DNA from: Deroplatys truncata | Lineage: Eukaryota; Arthropoda; Insecta; Mantodea; Mantidae | Length of the DNA stretch: 64,000 bases | Direction of reading: 5' to 3' | NCBI GenBank assembly: GCA_030765065.1 | Contig: CM060986.1 | Span: forward strand, 76,749,573 to 76,813,572 | The notes under the pieces: generated by a model | Told to the model about the DNA's origin: nothing | The model's database searches: none | The model's input: only the letters and a program-made list of their open reading frames with translations | Shown here: in pieces, positions 45,130 through 57,975 of the stretch | Position numbering within the stretch: the stretch's first letter is position 1 | Layout: each line of letters opens with the position of its first letter | Position numbers and translations under genes: made by a program

Positions 45130-45549
45130 CTGTTTAATCCACACAAGTTCTCTGGATTGAAATCCATCTCAAAAACAGAGATACTTCAACTAGGACTGCA
45201 TCAAATATGTAGTTTTATTCAGAGTATACACTGCTATATATAGTGAATGAATCGCCTACCACAAGAATATACTCTAAAAGAAAATATAACTAAAAGAGAT
45301 AGGATACGACCAATAAAGGACACTGATATACTCAACATGGCTCTCCTGCAGTCACATCAAATAGAAATATTTTAAATTAATATTCCAATGCTAGTATGAA
45401 CTAAAGTAACTACATTTGTTACATAATAACTGTGTCATTTCATTAATAATCCTCAAATGTCTGATAGAGATTTAATGCTTTGCAAAAAAGACTATAATAT
45501 ACAAGTAAATTATGAGGTGGTATCAAAGTCCGGCTAGTACTCGTACATA
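45130..45549. other. AT-rich spacer
   Basis: No supported feature between repeat copy h and the Tc1 element. Confidence 0.5.
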
Positions 45550-46783
45550 TACTACGTGATCAAAAGTATCCGGACACCTGGCTGAAAATGACGTACAAGT
45601 TCGTGGCGTCCTCCATCGATAATGCTGGAAGTCAATATGGTGTTGGCGCACCCTTAGCCTTGATGACAGCGTTCACTCTCGCAGGCATATTTTCAATCGG
45701 GTGCTGGAAGGTTTCTTGGGGAATGACAGCCCATTCTTCACGGAGTGCGGAATTGAGGAGAGATACCGATGTATGTCGGTGAGGCCTGGCACGAAGTCGG
45801 CGTTCCAAAACATCCCAAAGATGTTCTATAGGATTCAGGACTCTGTGCAGGTCATTACAGGGATGTTATTGTCGTGTAATCACTCCGCCACAGCCCGTGC
45901 AGTATGAACAGGTGCTCGATCGTGTTGAAAGATGCAATTGCCATCCCCGAATTGCTCTTCAACAGTGGGAAGCAAGAAGATGCTTAAAATATCAGTGTAG
46001 GTCTGCTCTGTGATCGTGCCACGCAAAACAACAAGGGATGCAAGCCCCATCCAGGTAAAATACGACCACACCATAACACCACCACCTCCGAATTTCACTG
46101 TTGGCACTACAAACGCTGGCAGATGACGTTCACCGGGCATTCGCCATATCCACCCCCTGCCATCGGATCGCCAGATTATGTACCGTGATTCGTCACTCCA
46201 CACAACGTTTTGCCCCTGTTCAATCGTGTAATGTTGACGCTTCTTGCACCAAGCGAGGCGTCGTTTGGCATTTTCCTGCGTGATGTGTGGCTTATGAGCA
46301 GCCGCTCGACCATGGAAGCAAGGTTTCTCACCTCACGCCTAACTGTCATAGTACTTGGAGTGGATCCTGATGCAGTTTAGAATTCCTGTGTAATGGTCTG
46401 GATAGATTTCTGCCTATTACTCTTTACGACCCTCTTCAAATGTCGGCGGTATCTGTCAGTCAACAAATGAGGTAGGCCTACAATTTTGTGCTGTACATGT
46501 CCCTTTACGTTTCCACTTCACTATCACATCAGAAACAGTGGACCTAGGGCTATTTAGGAGTGTGGAAATCTCGCTTACAGACTTCTGACACATGTGACAC
46601 CGAATCACCTGACCACGTTCGAAGTCCGTGAGTTCTACGAGCGTCCCATTCTGCTGTTTCACGATGTCTAATGACTACTGAGGTTCGCGGATAATGAGTA
46701 CCTGACAGTAGGTGGCAGCACAATGCACTTTAGATGAAAAACGTATGTTTGTGGGGTGTCCGGATACTTTTGATCACATAGTG
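45550..46783 (-). mobile_element. Tc1-type transposon (family T), copy 2, nearly full length
   Basis: The right TIR, reversed, reads CACTATGTGATCAAAAGT, and the left matches with one change at the outermost base. TA lies at 45548-45549 and 46784-46785. The minus strand encodes LTDFERGQVIRCHMCQKSVS (HTH, 46662-46456), then MWSDESRYIIWRSDGRGWIW (first Asp; 46203 onward), VMVWSYF, and HDRAPVHTARAVAE (second Asp, to 45880). The part holding the third acidic residue and C-terminus remains in other frames down to about 45600. At 1234 bp it is longer than copy 1 and close to the ancestral length. Frame breaks make it inactive. Confidence 0.93.
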
Positions 46784-46785
46784 TA

Positions 46786-47519
46786 GCTAGAGTAGAATTT
46801 GAAAGCACCTTACATTAAGGCTTAAGGTAGTTCTGTGGTATGGCGGTCATTTGTTTGTTGTTGTGAAGAGAAGGAATGGATTGAAATGTTTGCTGTTTTA
46901 TTCTTGTACTATATAAAGTAACAATTTATTTATATTTTAGGATTTCTGAGATTTTCTGTGAGAATTATAAGTAATGTTTGTGGTGTTTTTCTTCACACGC
47001 TTAAAAATAACAACATTGAATAAAGTTAATAAAAACTGTTCTACAGATTTGGATATAGAGAGCGCTTTAATAATTATGAGATCATAATTAGTATTGGCTT
47101 TAATTGTTTCGACTCAGAGTAAAATATTAACAAAGAAAAAGAACTTAGCAGCGCACGAGCCATAAAGCATTGCACTTGGAAACTATGTGTTATATTTCTG
47201 AATAAGTGAAATCGTTGCTCAGAGGCTCACAACGAAACGTTTCTATTATATTCTGATTTCATTTACTAAGCTAATTTTTCATTTTAAAATGTTCTAAGGA
47301 TTATTTTAATTTGTACAATATTTATTAATAATACCTGTTAGACACAGGAACTAGTAAGCAATTTACAAGAAGTCTAGTTGTAGAAGAACCTTTTTTGTGG
47401 TAAAAGGGATGATATTTACAGATAAGATTTGCAAGTTACTAGTTAAGAAATCTAGTGGAGGCTGATTCGGTAAGTTAACCTCTTACGGCACTTCATGTCC
47501 TTTGGTCAATATCTCTTTT
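46786..47519. other. AT-rich spacer
   Basis: No supported feature. Confidence 0.5.
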
Positions 47520-47735
47520 AACAGCCCAGACCTGCAGAAATGGTAAATGAAACGGGTGGAATGACCTTCAACTAAAATGCGGTTTCAATAAACTGAGAAG
47601 TACCAATCATTTATTAACTGAAGGAAGGGAAAGCTCCGGAAAAAATTATAGAGCAATTTCACTTCAACCGAGTTTTCAACTCGGGTCTTTCGAATTAGAA
47701 GATGGACACGCTGTATAGGATAAATACACCGATTA
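47520..47735 (-). mobile_element. SINE family S2, copy 2 (decayed)
   Basis: The minus strand keeps GACCCGAGTTGAAAACTCGG (B-box area), TTTTTTCCGGAGCTTTCCC, and the tail GGTCATTCCACCCGTTTCAT, in the same order as 36240-36470. The A-box is poor. Confidence 0.5.
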
Positions 47736-49906
47736 ATTAAATTAATTATCATCAGACCTCTCTCCTGTACGAGATAGTACGAATTCATTCCTTTGGTATC
47801 ACGCGGTACACCAGCAGCTTTAATACGAATTTTATACAGAGAGAACCAAAAAACTACGAACCGGCTGCGCGTGTTTTTCCTGTCCGCGTCCTCGACGCTC
47901 GTTGCCCTCTACTGCTATCATAGAAAGGCGCGGATGAGACCATACAACATTTTTAAGACTAATTTTAAATGCTTCAATTACCAACTTTATGAAAGAAGAT
48001 GCTGAAACTGGCCACCGTCGTTGCCCATACATTTTTGGCACCTCTTTAGAAAACTATCCATCACTCCCCGTAGTTCACGTTGATATAAGCCTGTTGTAAA
48101 ATTCTATCCAAATATACTTCAGCATAATGGTATTTTATATCGTAAGGTGGATTTTGTACTTGAAATCATTGAGATCAGATTGTGGAGCTCTATACACTTA
48201 ATATTTTATGAACTCCTACTAAGAAAAGTCTCGGGCTTCTTGTAAAGCAAGTTTGGATGTATTCCGTCCTATTGTTACATATGTTTTTTTTTGGAATACA
48301 AGCTTTCATCAGCACGCTTTCTGTTACTTGAAGTTTATACCGTAGTCAGAAATGGGATAGTGTCTTCGAATGTTAAAGTTGGACGAAATTAGTGTTTTAC
48401 ATCCTTCAGAGACTTCGTTTTTACCAACCAAAGAGACCGAGCTTACTGCTCAATCTCCATTATTTATTCATTTTGCAATATCCATGATATCCATTCTTAC
48501 ATAAATTGCAAGATCCGCACTGCCAAACCTACGAGTATTTATTTCTATAGACTAATGTATTCTAAATTACAATATCTTCTTTTATTGACACACTCTGCTT
48601 GTGGATTTCTCAGAATTAAAGAACGTCTTACGAGTGTTACACATCATATTATTTTTAGCGGGCCTTTTCCTTAAGTAGAATGCATTATTGTTATTGTATT
48701 ATTCTGTACTTCTTTAATACTGAAACTGCGCAATGTCGACACAGAAACCATCTGCAACTGCTTAAGACGGAAATATACCGTATCAAAACACCTATTTTTA
48801 GGATATGCAGGCTTCCAAGGAAACTGCAAACATTATGCTTTTTATTTTTGGGAAATACTGTACTTCCGAGGAAACTTCAAATGCAGGACATTTAGGTAAG
48901 TGGCATTTCTTTATAAACGCACATACCTCAGCGGAGACCGCGTCAAGAAAGGGCTTATATATGTAAATGTTTTTCCTTCAGAGTTGTCTGTGGCTTGGAA
49001 AGGGGTATTATGAGAAAAGCTGTGTATTTTGTGATAAAGGTTGTCGCAAAAAATGTGGTGATTTTCCAGCTGAGTGTATAGTGTTAAGATTCCTAGTTTA
49101 GTGTTGTGATGCATGCGTTACCGCAAGGACATAGGGCCTGAAGTAATGTATATAACATACATAATATGCGTATTATATAGTGGGTATAAAACTATATGTG
49201 TGAACTAAGGTGAAGGTTTTTCAAAAAATTGCATGATAGTGAAAATATTGGCATAGTATTTGCGATTAACCCCAAAACTATGCATAGAAAAGAATATGGA
49301 GTATGTGAGTAAACAGAAAAAAAACTGGGGTACTGTCAATTCCGTATTGGGCAGGTTTTATTTTATTTTTGCCTTATTATCCCTTCAGAAATGAATTTAT
49401 TATTTCCTGATCATCTCCGCCCCAGAAAAGAAGACGTTAGAAAGTACAGTATTATGATAGCTCTGGTTTAAGCATTAAAACGCTCAGCCTTGGCACGAGT
49501 TCTGGAGTGTGAAGTGACAGTTACAGTGTCGCGTTATTATTCAATTCGCCACAAATATTAAGCACTGTCGTCGCCAAGTTTAGCGCGGCCGGGCTGAAGG
49601 TCTGCACATAAAGTCAGCCGTCATAAAGCCCGCATGTCTGCACTCCAGCGAGAGGGGTCGCGTCCGCGAGATGAAAACAGGAGTAGCAATATCAAAACAT
49701 GGGACTCTGGAGACCTGCATGCTCTACCTCAAAAACACATTTATAAGCCACTGAGGTTCGATATCAACCTCTACAGCGATGGTGTAGCGTCACGATTCTT
49801 GGCACGGTCGAGCTCTGATTTACTTTCCCGCGTGCGCGTTCTTGCTGCATAAATGAGTGTCCCTGAATTTAATCCTGTGTGGAAATTCCAGCACACCATC
49901 GGAATA

Positions 49907-49944
<38 letters not shown>

Positions 49945-50084
49945 ATTGCAGAGGTCTTCCTAATTAGTAATTTGTTGCACAAGAGTATATAAAATGTATA
50001 CGAATTGCTAACTGAAATTAAAGCAGTTTGAAACAGCATAATAGACGAAAAATACGAAAGAAAGAAATAAACTGTTTTTCGTCC
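47736..50084. other. Mixed region, mostly unexplained
   Basis: A short GC-richer patch at about 47850-47940 and another at 49480-49860 stand out. The second leads into an (AAT)n tail and is listed separately. The remainder is AT-rich with chance ORFs. Confidence 0.4.
49480..49942 (+). mobile_element. Probable retroposon 3' end with (AAT)n tail
   Basis: GC-richer sequence ends in TCGGAATAAATAATAATAAT and a perfect AAT run (49906-49942). The tail type resembles the LINE tails near 1550 and 37550. No coding motif is recognised in the body, so it may be a SINE or a LINE 3' UTR. Confidence 0.4.
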
Positions 50085-50280
50085 CCCACCACGGAGTGGA
50101 TACAGTGTTTACCTCACATTAAGGAGATTCTGACTTCAAATCTCAGTTGTATAAGCTACTTCCGTGGTTTTAGTTTATTATAAGCAGGGGAAGTCCCGGA
50201 TCTGTGAACTCCGGCCTCATTTGAGCATCATTTCTTCTATTTTAATCATCAGCTAATTTTACCTAGACGGTTTAAGCTAA
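50085..50280 (+). mobile_element. SINE family S2, copy 3 (decayed)
   Basis: A-box-like GTGGATACAGTG and B-box-like GACTTCAAATCTC, then GGGGAAGTCCCGG and the tail TTTGAGCATCATTTCTTCTA, matching the order of copy 1. Confidence 0.45.
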
Positions 50281-50559
50281 TTGAGCTTAAAAAGGAAGAG
50301 AAAATGAGTCGTGAATATAAAAATCAGTTTTGCGACACAGTTTGGAATTATTATGGTCACAAGCCTTCGCTGATCAAACAATTTGTGAATATAGCACGCA
50401 TTATGATATGAAGCTTTCTTTTTGTTTATAAAATTGAACACTGTCGGAGTTGGGCTGTTGTAATCACATCACATACTGTACTTTTATCGTGGGTACAATG
50501 CACCGCCTGAAAAAAAATATCGAGGTATCCGAGCCGAAACAAAACATTTGTTAAAAATA

Positions 50560-50598
50560 TCCGTTTGTGTGTGTGAGCTCACGTGTACGTGTATTGCA

Positions 50599-50630
<32 letters not shown>

Positions 50631-50900
50631 GGAGGAAGGGGGAGTAGGATAGAGCACAGCATAACCGGAAAACGAAAAGTCGGATAAATATCAAATTACT
50701 TATTTGTATGTGCTGGCCAATTATTTAATTCCAGGATGTAAGGCAAAGATTTTCACAAAATTCCCATCCAAAAACTCTCTTGCATGAACAAAACTTCGTT
50801 ATGTTTTATTTTCTGAGAAGTATTTATAGCAATTTTGATTAGAATTCCAGTTTTTGAGATATTGGTATGCAAGTAAAATATATATTCTTTTCTTTGAAGA
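50560..50900 (+). repeat. Repeat family R, copy i (partial, diverged)
   Basis: Shares the TG-rich simple repeat, AACGAAAAGTCGGATAAATA, and the TTTTGATTAGAATTCCAG region. Outer ends are missing. It includes TG and (AG)10 runs at 50599-50630. Confidence 0.65.
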
Positions 50901-51660
50901 GGCTAAAAAAATTCTCTTTTTTCCCACTAAATTTTAATGCAACTTGGAAGCAATTAGAGAGAATCAAAATTTTACCGCAGAAAGAAATATTTATCATGAT
51001 TAACAGAAAGATAAATAAGTTTATGGATGAAACATTATATGATAGACAAGAAAATATGTAATAAATTATACAGAAAGTGGCTGATACATATCACACTGTT
51101 TAAATATCGTTTGAAACTTCAAAACCTTCTGTAAATGTAAGCGTTCATGACTTACCTCTTTATTCCACAAATATAATCTCAACTTTATCAGAAGTAAGAT
51201 TCGATAAGAAGCATTTTGAATCCATTATCTTAATTTTAAGATTATGAGATTACTGTATGTAACCATACTTAAACAAGTTTGAAAGAATATCTCACAACAC
51301 ACAAACAGATTAGAAAGTGATGATGTTTACGTTCTTTAAATAATCTATATTTGGGACAAAAAGTAACTAGCGTGCATAAATACATTCACTGCGTATTCAT
51401 TGACCACTCGTTGTTACTGCTGGAACTTGTGATTTAAACGCCATTATATAGTATTGCACAAGTCCCAAATTTAGGCTGCCACTGTTTTTTCTATTATACC
51501 ATCTGGTAATGGACATATCGACTAGGAATCTTACAAAACTTAATGCATTTAAAATTCCTTGTTTTAGTAGTGTTAAATACCCTTTCTTACTACACACAGC
51601 ACCACAGACATGTATCCTGATGATACATGAAATTAAATTATAATTGTTAAGAAAGGAAAT
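50901..51660. other. AT-rich spacer
   Basis: No supported feature. Confidence 0.5.
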
Positions 51661-51838
51661 TTGGGAAAGAAACGTACCAGCCAAAGTTTACGGTACCTTC
51701 CCGGCATATGCCAATTATGAAGACTTGAAGAAACGTGGAAAGATTCTCGCTCAGGGAGCACGGTCCTTGTGGGATTTGAACCGCGGATCTCCTATTTACG
51801 AGCTCATGTCTTAACGACCTCGGCCACCCGCGTCTATC
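51660..51838 (-). mobile_element. tRNA-headed SINE (family S3)
   Basis: The minus-strand head reads GGGTGGCCGAGGTCGTTAAG (A-box, Leu/Ser-tRNA-like), then GCGGTTCAAATCCC (B-box, complement of 51771-51784). The body ends with CCGGGAAGGTACCG and a TTTGGCTGGTACG segment. Single copy in this window. Confidence 0.7.
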
Positions 51839-52009
51839 TAAATTCATTGTAGCTCATCTTCCGCCACCCTTCCAGTCCAACTGGTTAATCTAAAATAAAA
51901 TAAGTAAACAGATGAAAACTACTCGTAGAGTTATTTCACATGCATAGATAATTATGCACAATATGATATATGGCGAGAGAATATATGTTCTTATAATATT
52001 GCATTAGTA

Positions 52010-52592
52010 TACAGGTAGACAAATTAAGTTTGAGACTGTACAATATTTCCAAAACTAAGCGTTGTAGAAAGAAATGTCTTGAATAAAGGTTGCTTGATAT
52101 TATGGGAAAAAGTAAATGCCATTAGTCGTGTCTTATTTGGAATACGTTGTGAAGGTTATTTTAGGGTCAATTAAATTTTTAAAATAGGAGCCTATCTTTT
52201 TTATGTTGTTTTCTCACTCCTCACAAAAAACTAATTGTTGATTTGTGTAAATCACTTTATGAATCGTTGGACCATCCATGGATGGTGGTTGGAGAGTCAA
52301 GTTACGTTTCGCAATTGGAAACCAACATTTTTCATTTTGATTCCTTATTCCTCATCACAAAATAAACAGCTTTTTATAAACCATTTTCTAATGAGAAAAC
52401 AACATACAAAGTGTAGGTTACCATTTCATAACGTTAAATTGACCCTAAAATGACCATCATAAAGTACTCCAAATAAAACACGACTAATGACATCTACTTT
52501 CTCCATAATATCAAGCCTCTTTTATTGATTCTTTCTACAACGCTTAGTTTTGGAGATATTGCACAGTCTCAACTTAAATGGTACACCCTGTA
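52010..52592. mobile_element. Foldback MITE (family F), copy 2
   Basis: Element 52012-52590, flanked by TA. The arms match those of 23220-23575 (CCAAAACTAAGCG, GTAAATGCCATTAGTCG), but the loop is about 220 bp longer and holds unrelated AT-rich sequence. Confidence 0.82.
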
Positions 52593-55289
52593 TAGTTACC
52601 AAAAAATATGTTAGGTAGTTATAACATTTTTAATCGGAAATATTATTTTAATTGCAGCTTGATAACATGTATCCTGATCATAATTCACCACTATAATCGA
52701 GTCTGTTGAAGAGTTGCATAAATATAATAGCAGTTACTGCTGCCGGTAACATGTAACTTAAAACTAGCACGTTAATAGTTAATGCAAAGTATTTACGATG
52801 GTTATAGCCGTTACATGAAATTAGTGTTTGTCATATCGTTAGGTTTCGCATTCAGCATGAAATGAAATGTATAACAACATCTTTAAATGCAAAGTGTGCA
52901 ATGGATGTTCTACAGAAGTTTTCGGTCACACAAATTGCTAATTAATTTTTGGAGAGGCGAAACTCAACGTTGATAAAGCAAGGAAATTAACTGAACCACA
53001 GCTTGACGAAGCAACACTGCGCTCTTTCGGAAATATGTGGGAGTTCTGTTGGAATACAGCCTGATCTTTTAATTAAATTGCTCTTTGAAGCCATTCGCAC
53101 ACGAAGCTCAATCATTCATTGCACTTTGTTTAGTTCGTTTTGATTCCTAGTTAATAGTATTTAACAGGGTCGTTTTACTTTCAGTGTGATGTTTATCAGA
53201 CTGTTCATTTTGAAACTTGTACTACAAAATTCACAACAATGATAAAAAGGCAATGAAAATACTTAATTAAAGTTAAACAACAAACTTTAGACACATCAAA
53301 ATAAAAGATATCAAAACTTCAAAATCAAATGCTACGTGTATAAAATTTGTAAAAAATCAAATTTATTTAATTGCGCATGAAAAATCTATTTTTGAGAAGG
53401 CATAGTAAAGACTACAATAAAATCTGATTAAGCAGCACGAAAGCAATACCATGGGTAAAACTACAGAAGAGCGGTCGCTGTAAGGTGGGGCCACAGATCT
53501 CGCGTATGCATGTTCCGCCTGCTTTACAGTGATCTCGGTTTCTTCCGCCGCGCACTAGTCGCCAATGACACGCTAAAGGCTGCGTTTACCAGCGTGTTAC
53601 AATCGTCAGTTGCTACTGCTGTAAGCACTAGAGTTTACGCATCTCAAAGGTGAAAGTTTATTCACTCTGTATTGTGTGCTCTTGTTATTGCTGCTGTTAT
53701 TATTTGGGTATTAGTCCACCGAAATGCCTGTCGACAAATTGATGCCGGAACAATGAATTTTTATGTACGATACATACGTAAAACTTATTTAGACACGTGT
53801 GTTAACAATTTTGCGAGAAATTCCTTGGTATTCCAATTCCAGGTAGAGAAACCGTTAGACATCTGTTTAATAAGCTAGGTCAACGGGATCGCTAAACGTT
53901 AAACCTAAGAAGCGAAAACGAAGTGTTCTAAAGGAGTAAAAAAATTACCAAATTGGTGCATCATTCGAGTCTAAAATAAAGTTTATAGGAGCAATCCCCA
54001 AACCATAGACGAACTTGAGGACAATACGAGTATAAGAACAGTGCGCATACGCGCGATTCGCGGGCCGCGATATAGCGAACGCCCTGTATTTGGCGATTAT
54101 TTTGTGTAGATTAAATACAAACATGACCAATAGTTTTGATAACCAGCTTCTTAATCCTCAAACGTATTTTTATAATATAATTGGAGTTGTAGAGAAGATA
54201 ACGATACTACCATAAAATGAGAATACATGTATTGCATTTAAATACTCACAGAAAATCTCTGAAATCAGCTTCTTGTCTTCCAGACTACTAGAAACTAGGT
54301 AAAAAGGGCAGATTTGATATATGTATTTTGGTTAGGCAGCTCCATGTCTAATACGTCTTATTAGAACAGCATCTCTGGTGACCATGGCCTGACTGTTACA
54401 TTATTTTATGTAAAAGATCTCCCTGATATACCTTTCACACAATCGTCAACATTCGCCTAGTTGACAGCTGCCCCTTGTAGGCGGCCCAACATAAAGCGGA
54501 GTTGTTGGGTATTTCTCCTTACCAAGCAAAACTATTCACTGCTATCATTCCTTTATTCTTCCTTCTTTCCAAGAAAGCTGTTGTATAGCTTTATTTTGGA
54601 AAGGATAGCTCATTTGACAGGACGTTTGGCCAGATATCATTTGCTTGGATGACCAAAAGGCATAGTGAACCCATTTAAAAGATTATATATTGAGTTGTAG
54701 CTTTCTATGTTGAGTATCTTCTAGTACTCATTAGTGTTTGATTTTGATTTCTCGAAGTTTGCAGATGGTGGCTTAAAGAAACATAAAACTAGTAACAGAA
54801 GTGAAAATAAACAAAAACACCAGCCAGAACTATAACGGATGTGACCGTCAAGCCTTCCAGTGTCATATGGAGATGTTATTTGCAAAGAATATGGAGAATG
54901 ATGAAAGGACTGAAATGGACAGATGCGTTCTTCAAAATACTTCCTTTTATATTTTATTTTTCATTGTGAGTTTTTAATGTAGTGTTTATATCAAGAAGTA
55001 TATTAAATTTGTTTCTCATACTTCTAAAATCAAATTAAATATTTAATTCATTACTCTGAACTGCTGTTAAATAAACTGAGCTATGATTTTATATTTTATT
55101 GCTTCAGAATGCTGCTAAAATATTAATTCTAATTATTTACAGGAACCTTCATAAGTATGAAATAATGCATATGAAACCAACATTAATCTTTTAAAAATGT
55201 TCTGACATGTCACATTTAATATTTTAAAAAGAAAATTTACAAAAAACAAAATCAAAAATTTTAAATGGCAACATATTATTTTTTAAATT
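52593..55289. other. AT-rich region, no gene recognised
   Basis: A GC-richer patch at about 53470-53650 contains an initiator-like TCAGT but no ORF beyond 68 codons. Confidence 0.45.
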
Positions 55290-55440
55290 CTTATGACATT
55301 TTATCCGATAAAATGTGCCCTTACAAGCATATTATAAGACAAACGAACGTCATTGGTCGATACACGAGGCATTGCTAAACATTATTGGTCTAAATCAAAC
55401 ACGTGGTGTATAAATTTACATTTTGGTTTAAATTTCCTGC
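55290..55440 (+). repeat. Short dispersed repeat, copy 1
   Basis: Shares ATTTTATCCGATAAAA, ACAAGCATATTATAAGA-like sequence and GGCATTGCTAAAC with 59045-59190, same orientation. Confidence 0.6.
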
Positions 55441-56284
55441 TTTTTGGATCGAAACTACAGTACTATTTTCTGGATTTTACTTTATAAGATGACATACTCT
55501 TAAGCTGGAATGGGGCTACATCTAGATATTAAATAACATCTGGCTATCACCTTAGTAACTTCAATTGATCTCTGTGGTCAGCATCACCAATCCAAAATTT
55601 CCCCATTGTTTGGTAATTTGCTCTAGAGTCACAGCTGCTACTATCATGCTTATTCTTCTTTACTAAGGTTTTGTGCAGTTGCAGTTTACAAGCTTCTCTA
55701 TTTATATTTGTGGTTACAGCTTGGGTTTAACGGCTGTATAAATCTTAGTGAATGTGCTGAGTAACGCCGCCTCAAGCTTGTAAGGTTTGTCTCCAGACTG
55801 GTGAACAAGATCTCGAACTGGTCTATCTGTCTGCCTTACCTCGCGGTGCTTCATCAATGTGCCGAAAACCACACACACACGCCGAAAGGAAACCCTTGTA
55901 ATGGTTTAAATGGTATCAAGAAATGTGGCAGAAGACCAACTTAATTTTGACCTATCCACCGTATAGTTACGCCAAAATTGAAATAAATTACCATAACTGT
56001 GTATTTACGTAGTATGAAATTATTAAAGGGGCATACTAGTCTTTCAATTCTTGATTAATTATTCTTTCGTAATAATCAATCCGTCAAAGAGCAGTACATA
56101 TTAGTTATCTAAAAACCAGGATTTGTTTTAGAAATATTGCAATGTACTGCACAATTTCAAAGTACTGAAATCAGGTAGTGATGGGAGGATACCACTGTTT
56201 CTCGATACTCGATACCAACACCGGTTTTAGAACACCGATACTCGATACACACTTAATAAAAAAAACTGAAAAGCGATAGCTTGT
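55441..56284. other. AT-rich spacer with TCGATA-rich patch
   Basis: At 56180-56255 TCGATACTCGATACC-type motifs repeat several times, possibly the subterminal part of a hAT-like element. Otherwise nothing. Confidence 0.35.
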
Positions 56285-57310
56285 TGAGGCAATACTTTTA
56301 ACACTAAAATGATTTCTGTCTAATTATATAGCATATAAATTCAATAACGGCCCGCCTTAAAGCAATATGTGTATGTAACAATATATAAAAAGTGTATATT
56401 ACAGTCATTGTATATGTTTATATAATTGTATCCACGTACAAAAAGGTTATGTGAATGTATTAGGTAATTTAATAATGTAGGAGCTGTGAGAATAATAGGT
56501 TAAAAGTTGCTAATATGAGATAACAATGAGGTAACCTTGAGGCAATAATGAATTTTAAAGTTTAAATGCTACTAGTCATTATTGGAGCAACAATAATGTA
56601 AATTTTGAGACAGATTAAAAATAGCCAATCAACCACAAAAAAGCTTTAGTTAAATGAAGGTATTCTATTGGACTAGGATTAGCCAATTAGAAACTGAAAT
56701 ATAGCAAAATTTACAAATTTGGAGTTCAGTTGGTTGCAGACACCGTTACCAACCAGACGCAAAAAGTGTGCTCAAGAAATTTAATACGTATTCGTGTCAG
56801 ACGAAAAATACGTTTACGTGTTAAAAAGTGTAATTAATTAATGAAAAGAATCTCACAGCTCTCTATATCAATGAAGTATTATTTAAATCGTATTAAGTAT
56901 TAATAAATTATTAATAAAATAATAATCTGTGTAAGCCTACATTCTTAGTCACACCACAACCCTGCTAAGAGAAACGTGTCTCTAACAATAATACTGACGC
57001 AGCCGAGGCAAACATAAGTATTTAATACTTAAAGAAACAGTCAAGTTACAAAGTTAATATTTTTAAAAATTGGAGCAAAGGCTACCGGGTACCATACGTA
57101 CAGTTGCAACTACTTTAAGTTCGGCTCCCCAACAGTTGAACTATAATACAACTCCTTCAATACAAACTTCTTCAAATTGACGCCCAAAGCGTGGTGCAAA
57201 TAAATTTAAAGATACTATCAACTTCAAATTGGCTTCCATACGTGGGGCAAATAAAAATAACGAATCAATTTATCTTCTTCATCTTGACGCCCAAAGCGTG
57301 TTGCAAATAA
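56285..57310 (+). mobile_element. LTR-like element (family L), copy 2, with primer-binding-like repeats
   Basis: The LTR is 56285-57174 (890 bp, TGAGGCAATA to CTTCTTCA). Immediately after it come three related segments (about 57178, 57229 and 57285), the first reading TTGACGCCCAAAGCGTGGTG. These resemble the TGGCGCCCAACGTGGGG primer site used with lysine tRNA by some retroelements. The element is a fossil; no coding region is evident downstream. Confidence 0.6.
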
Positions 57311-57975
57311 CAAATACAACAAACCATCTTCTCATTGTTCACTGGATTATGTTCTTGTTAGTAGTTTTCTGTACACAAACGCATGTAACCAATTTTGTAT
57401 TGCATGGTAATTCCGAAATTGTTCCTGTTTGACATTCTACAATTGGCAGCAACTTTTTATCTTGATAATGCCTCAGATTATTTATCCAATATTGTTATTC
57501 AAGTTTAATAATAATAATTTATATAATTCATAATAATAATTATAATAATTCATTTTCTTCCCATTTAATGTCACAATATTTTTACTGAAAATTTTCCTTT
57601 AAACAATTTTCTATCCATATTATGTAAATTTGTGTACAGTATACTGTAAACTACGCTCATGACTTGAGTCTGATTTGCGTAAACACAAACTAACAGATGG
57701 AAGGAACAGATACTTCCATACGTGTTTTATCTCACGTCCTAAGTTCTGATTTTCTTCGGTTGGATTCTCAGATGCTGGTCACCAGAGTAAAGTAATGGCT
57801 GAGAGTGAGTCACTAAGCCAGGCTATTACAGAAACGTGATTTACTGCATTACCTAAATGAGCTTTATTCACAACTCTGTTAACGCTACATGTTACATGAG
57901 TACCTTTATTTCTTCCTCCGTTGCTTTGCATGTTTTCATTTGGACACAAGAATCTATGGAATGTTGTACTCATTC
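57311..57975. other. AT-rich spacer
   Basis: No coding trace. It might be a relic of the interior of the family L element, but nothing shows it. Confidence 0.4.
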
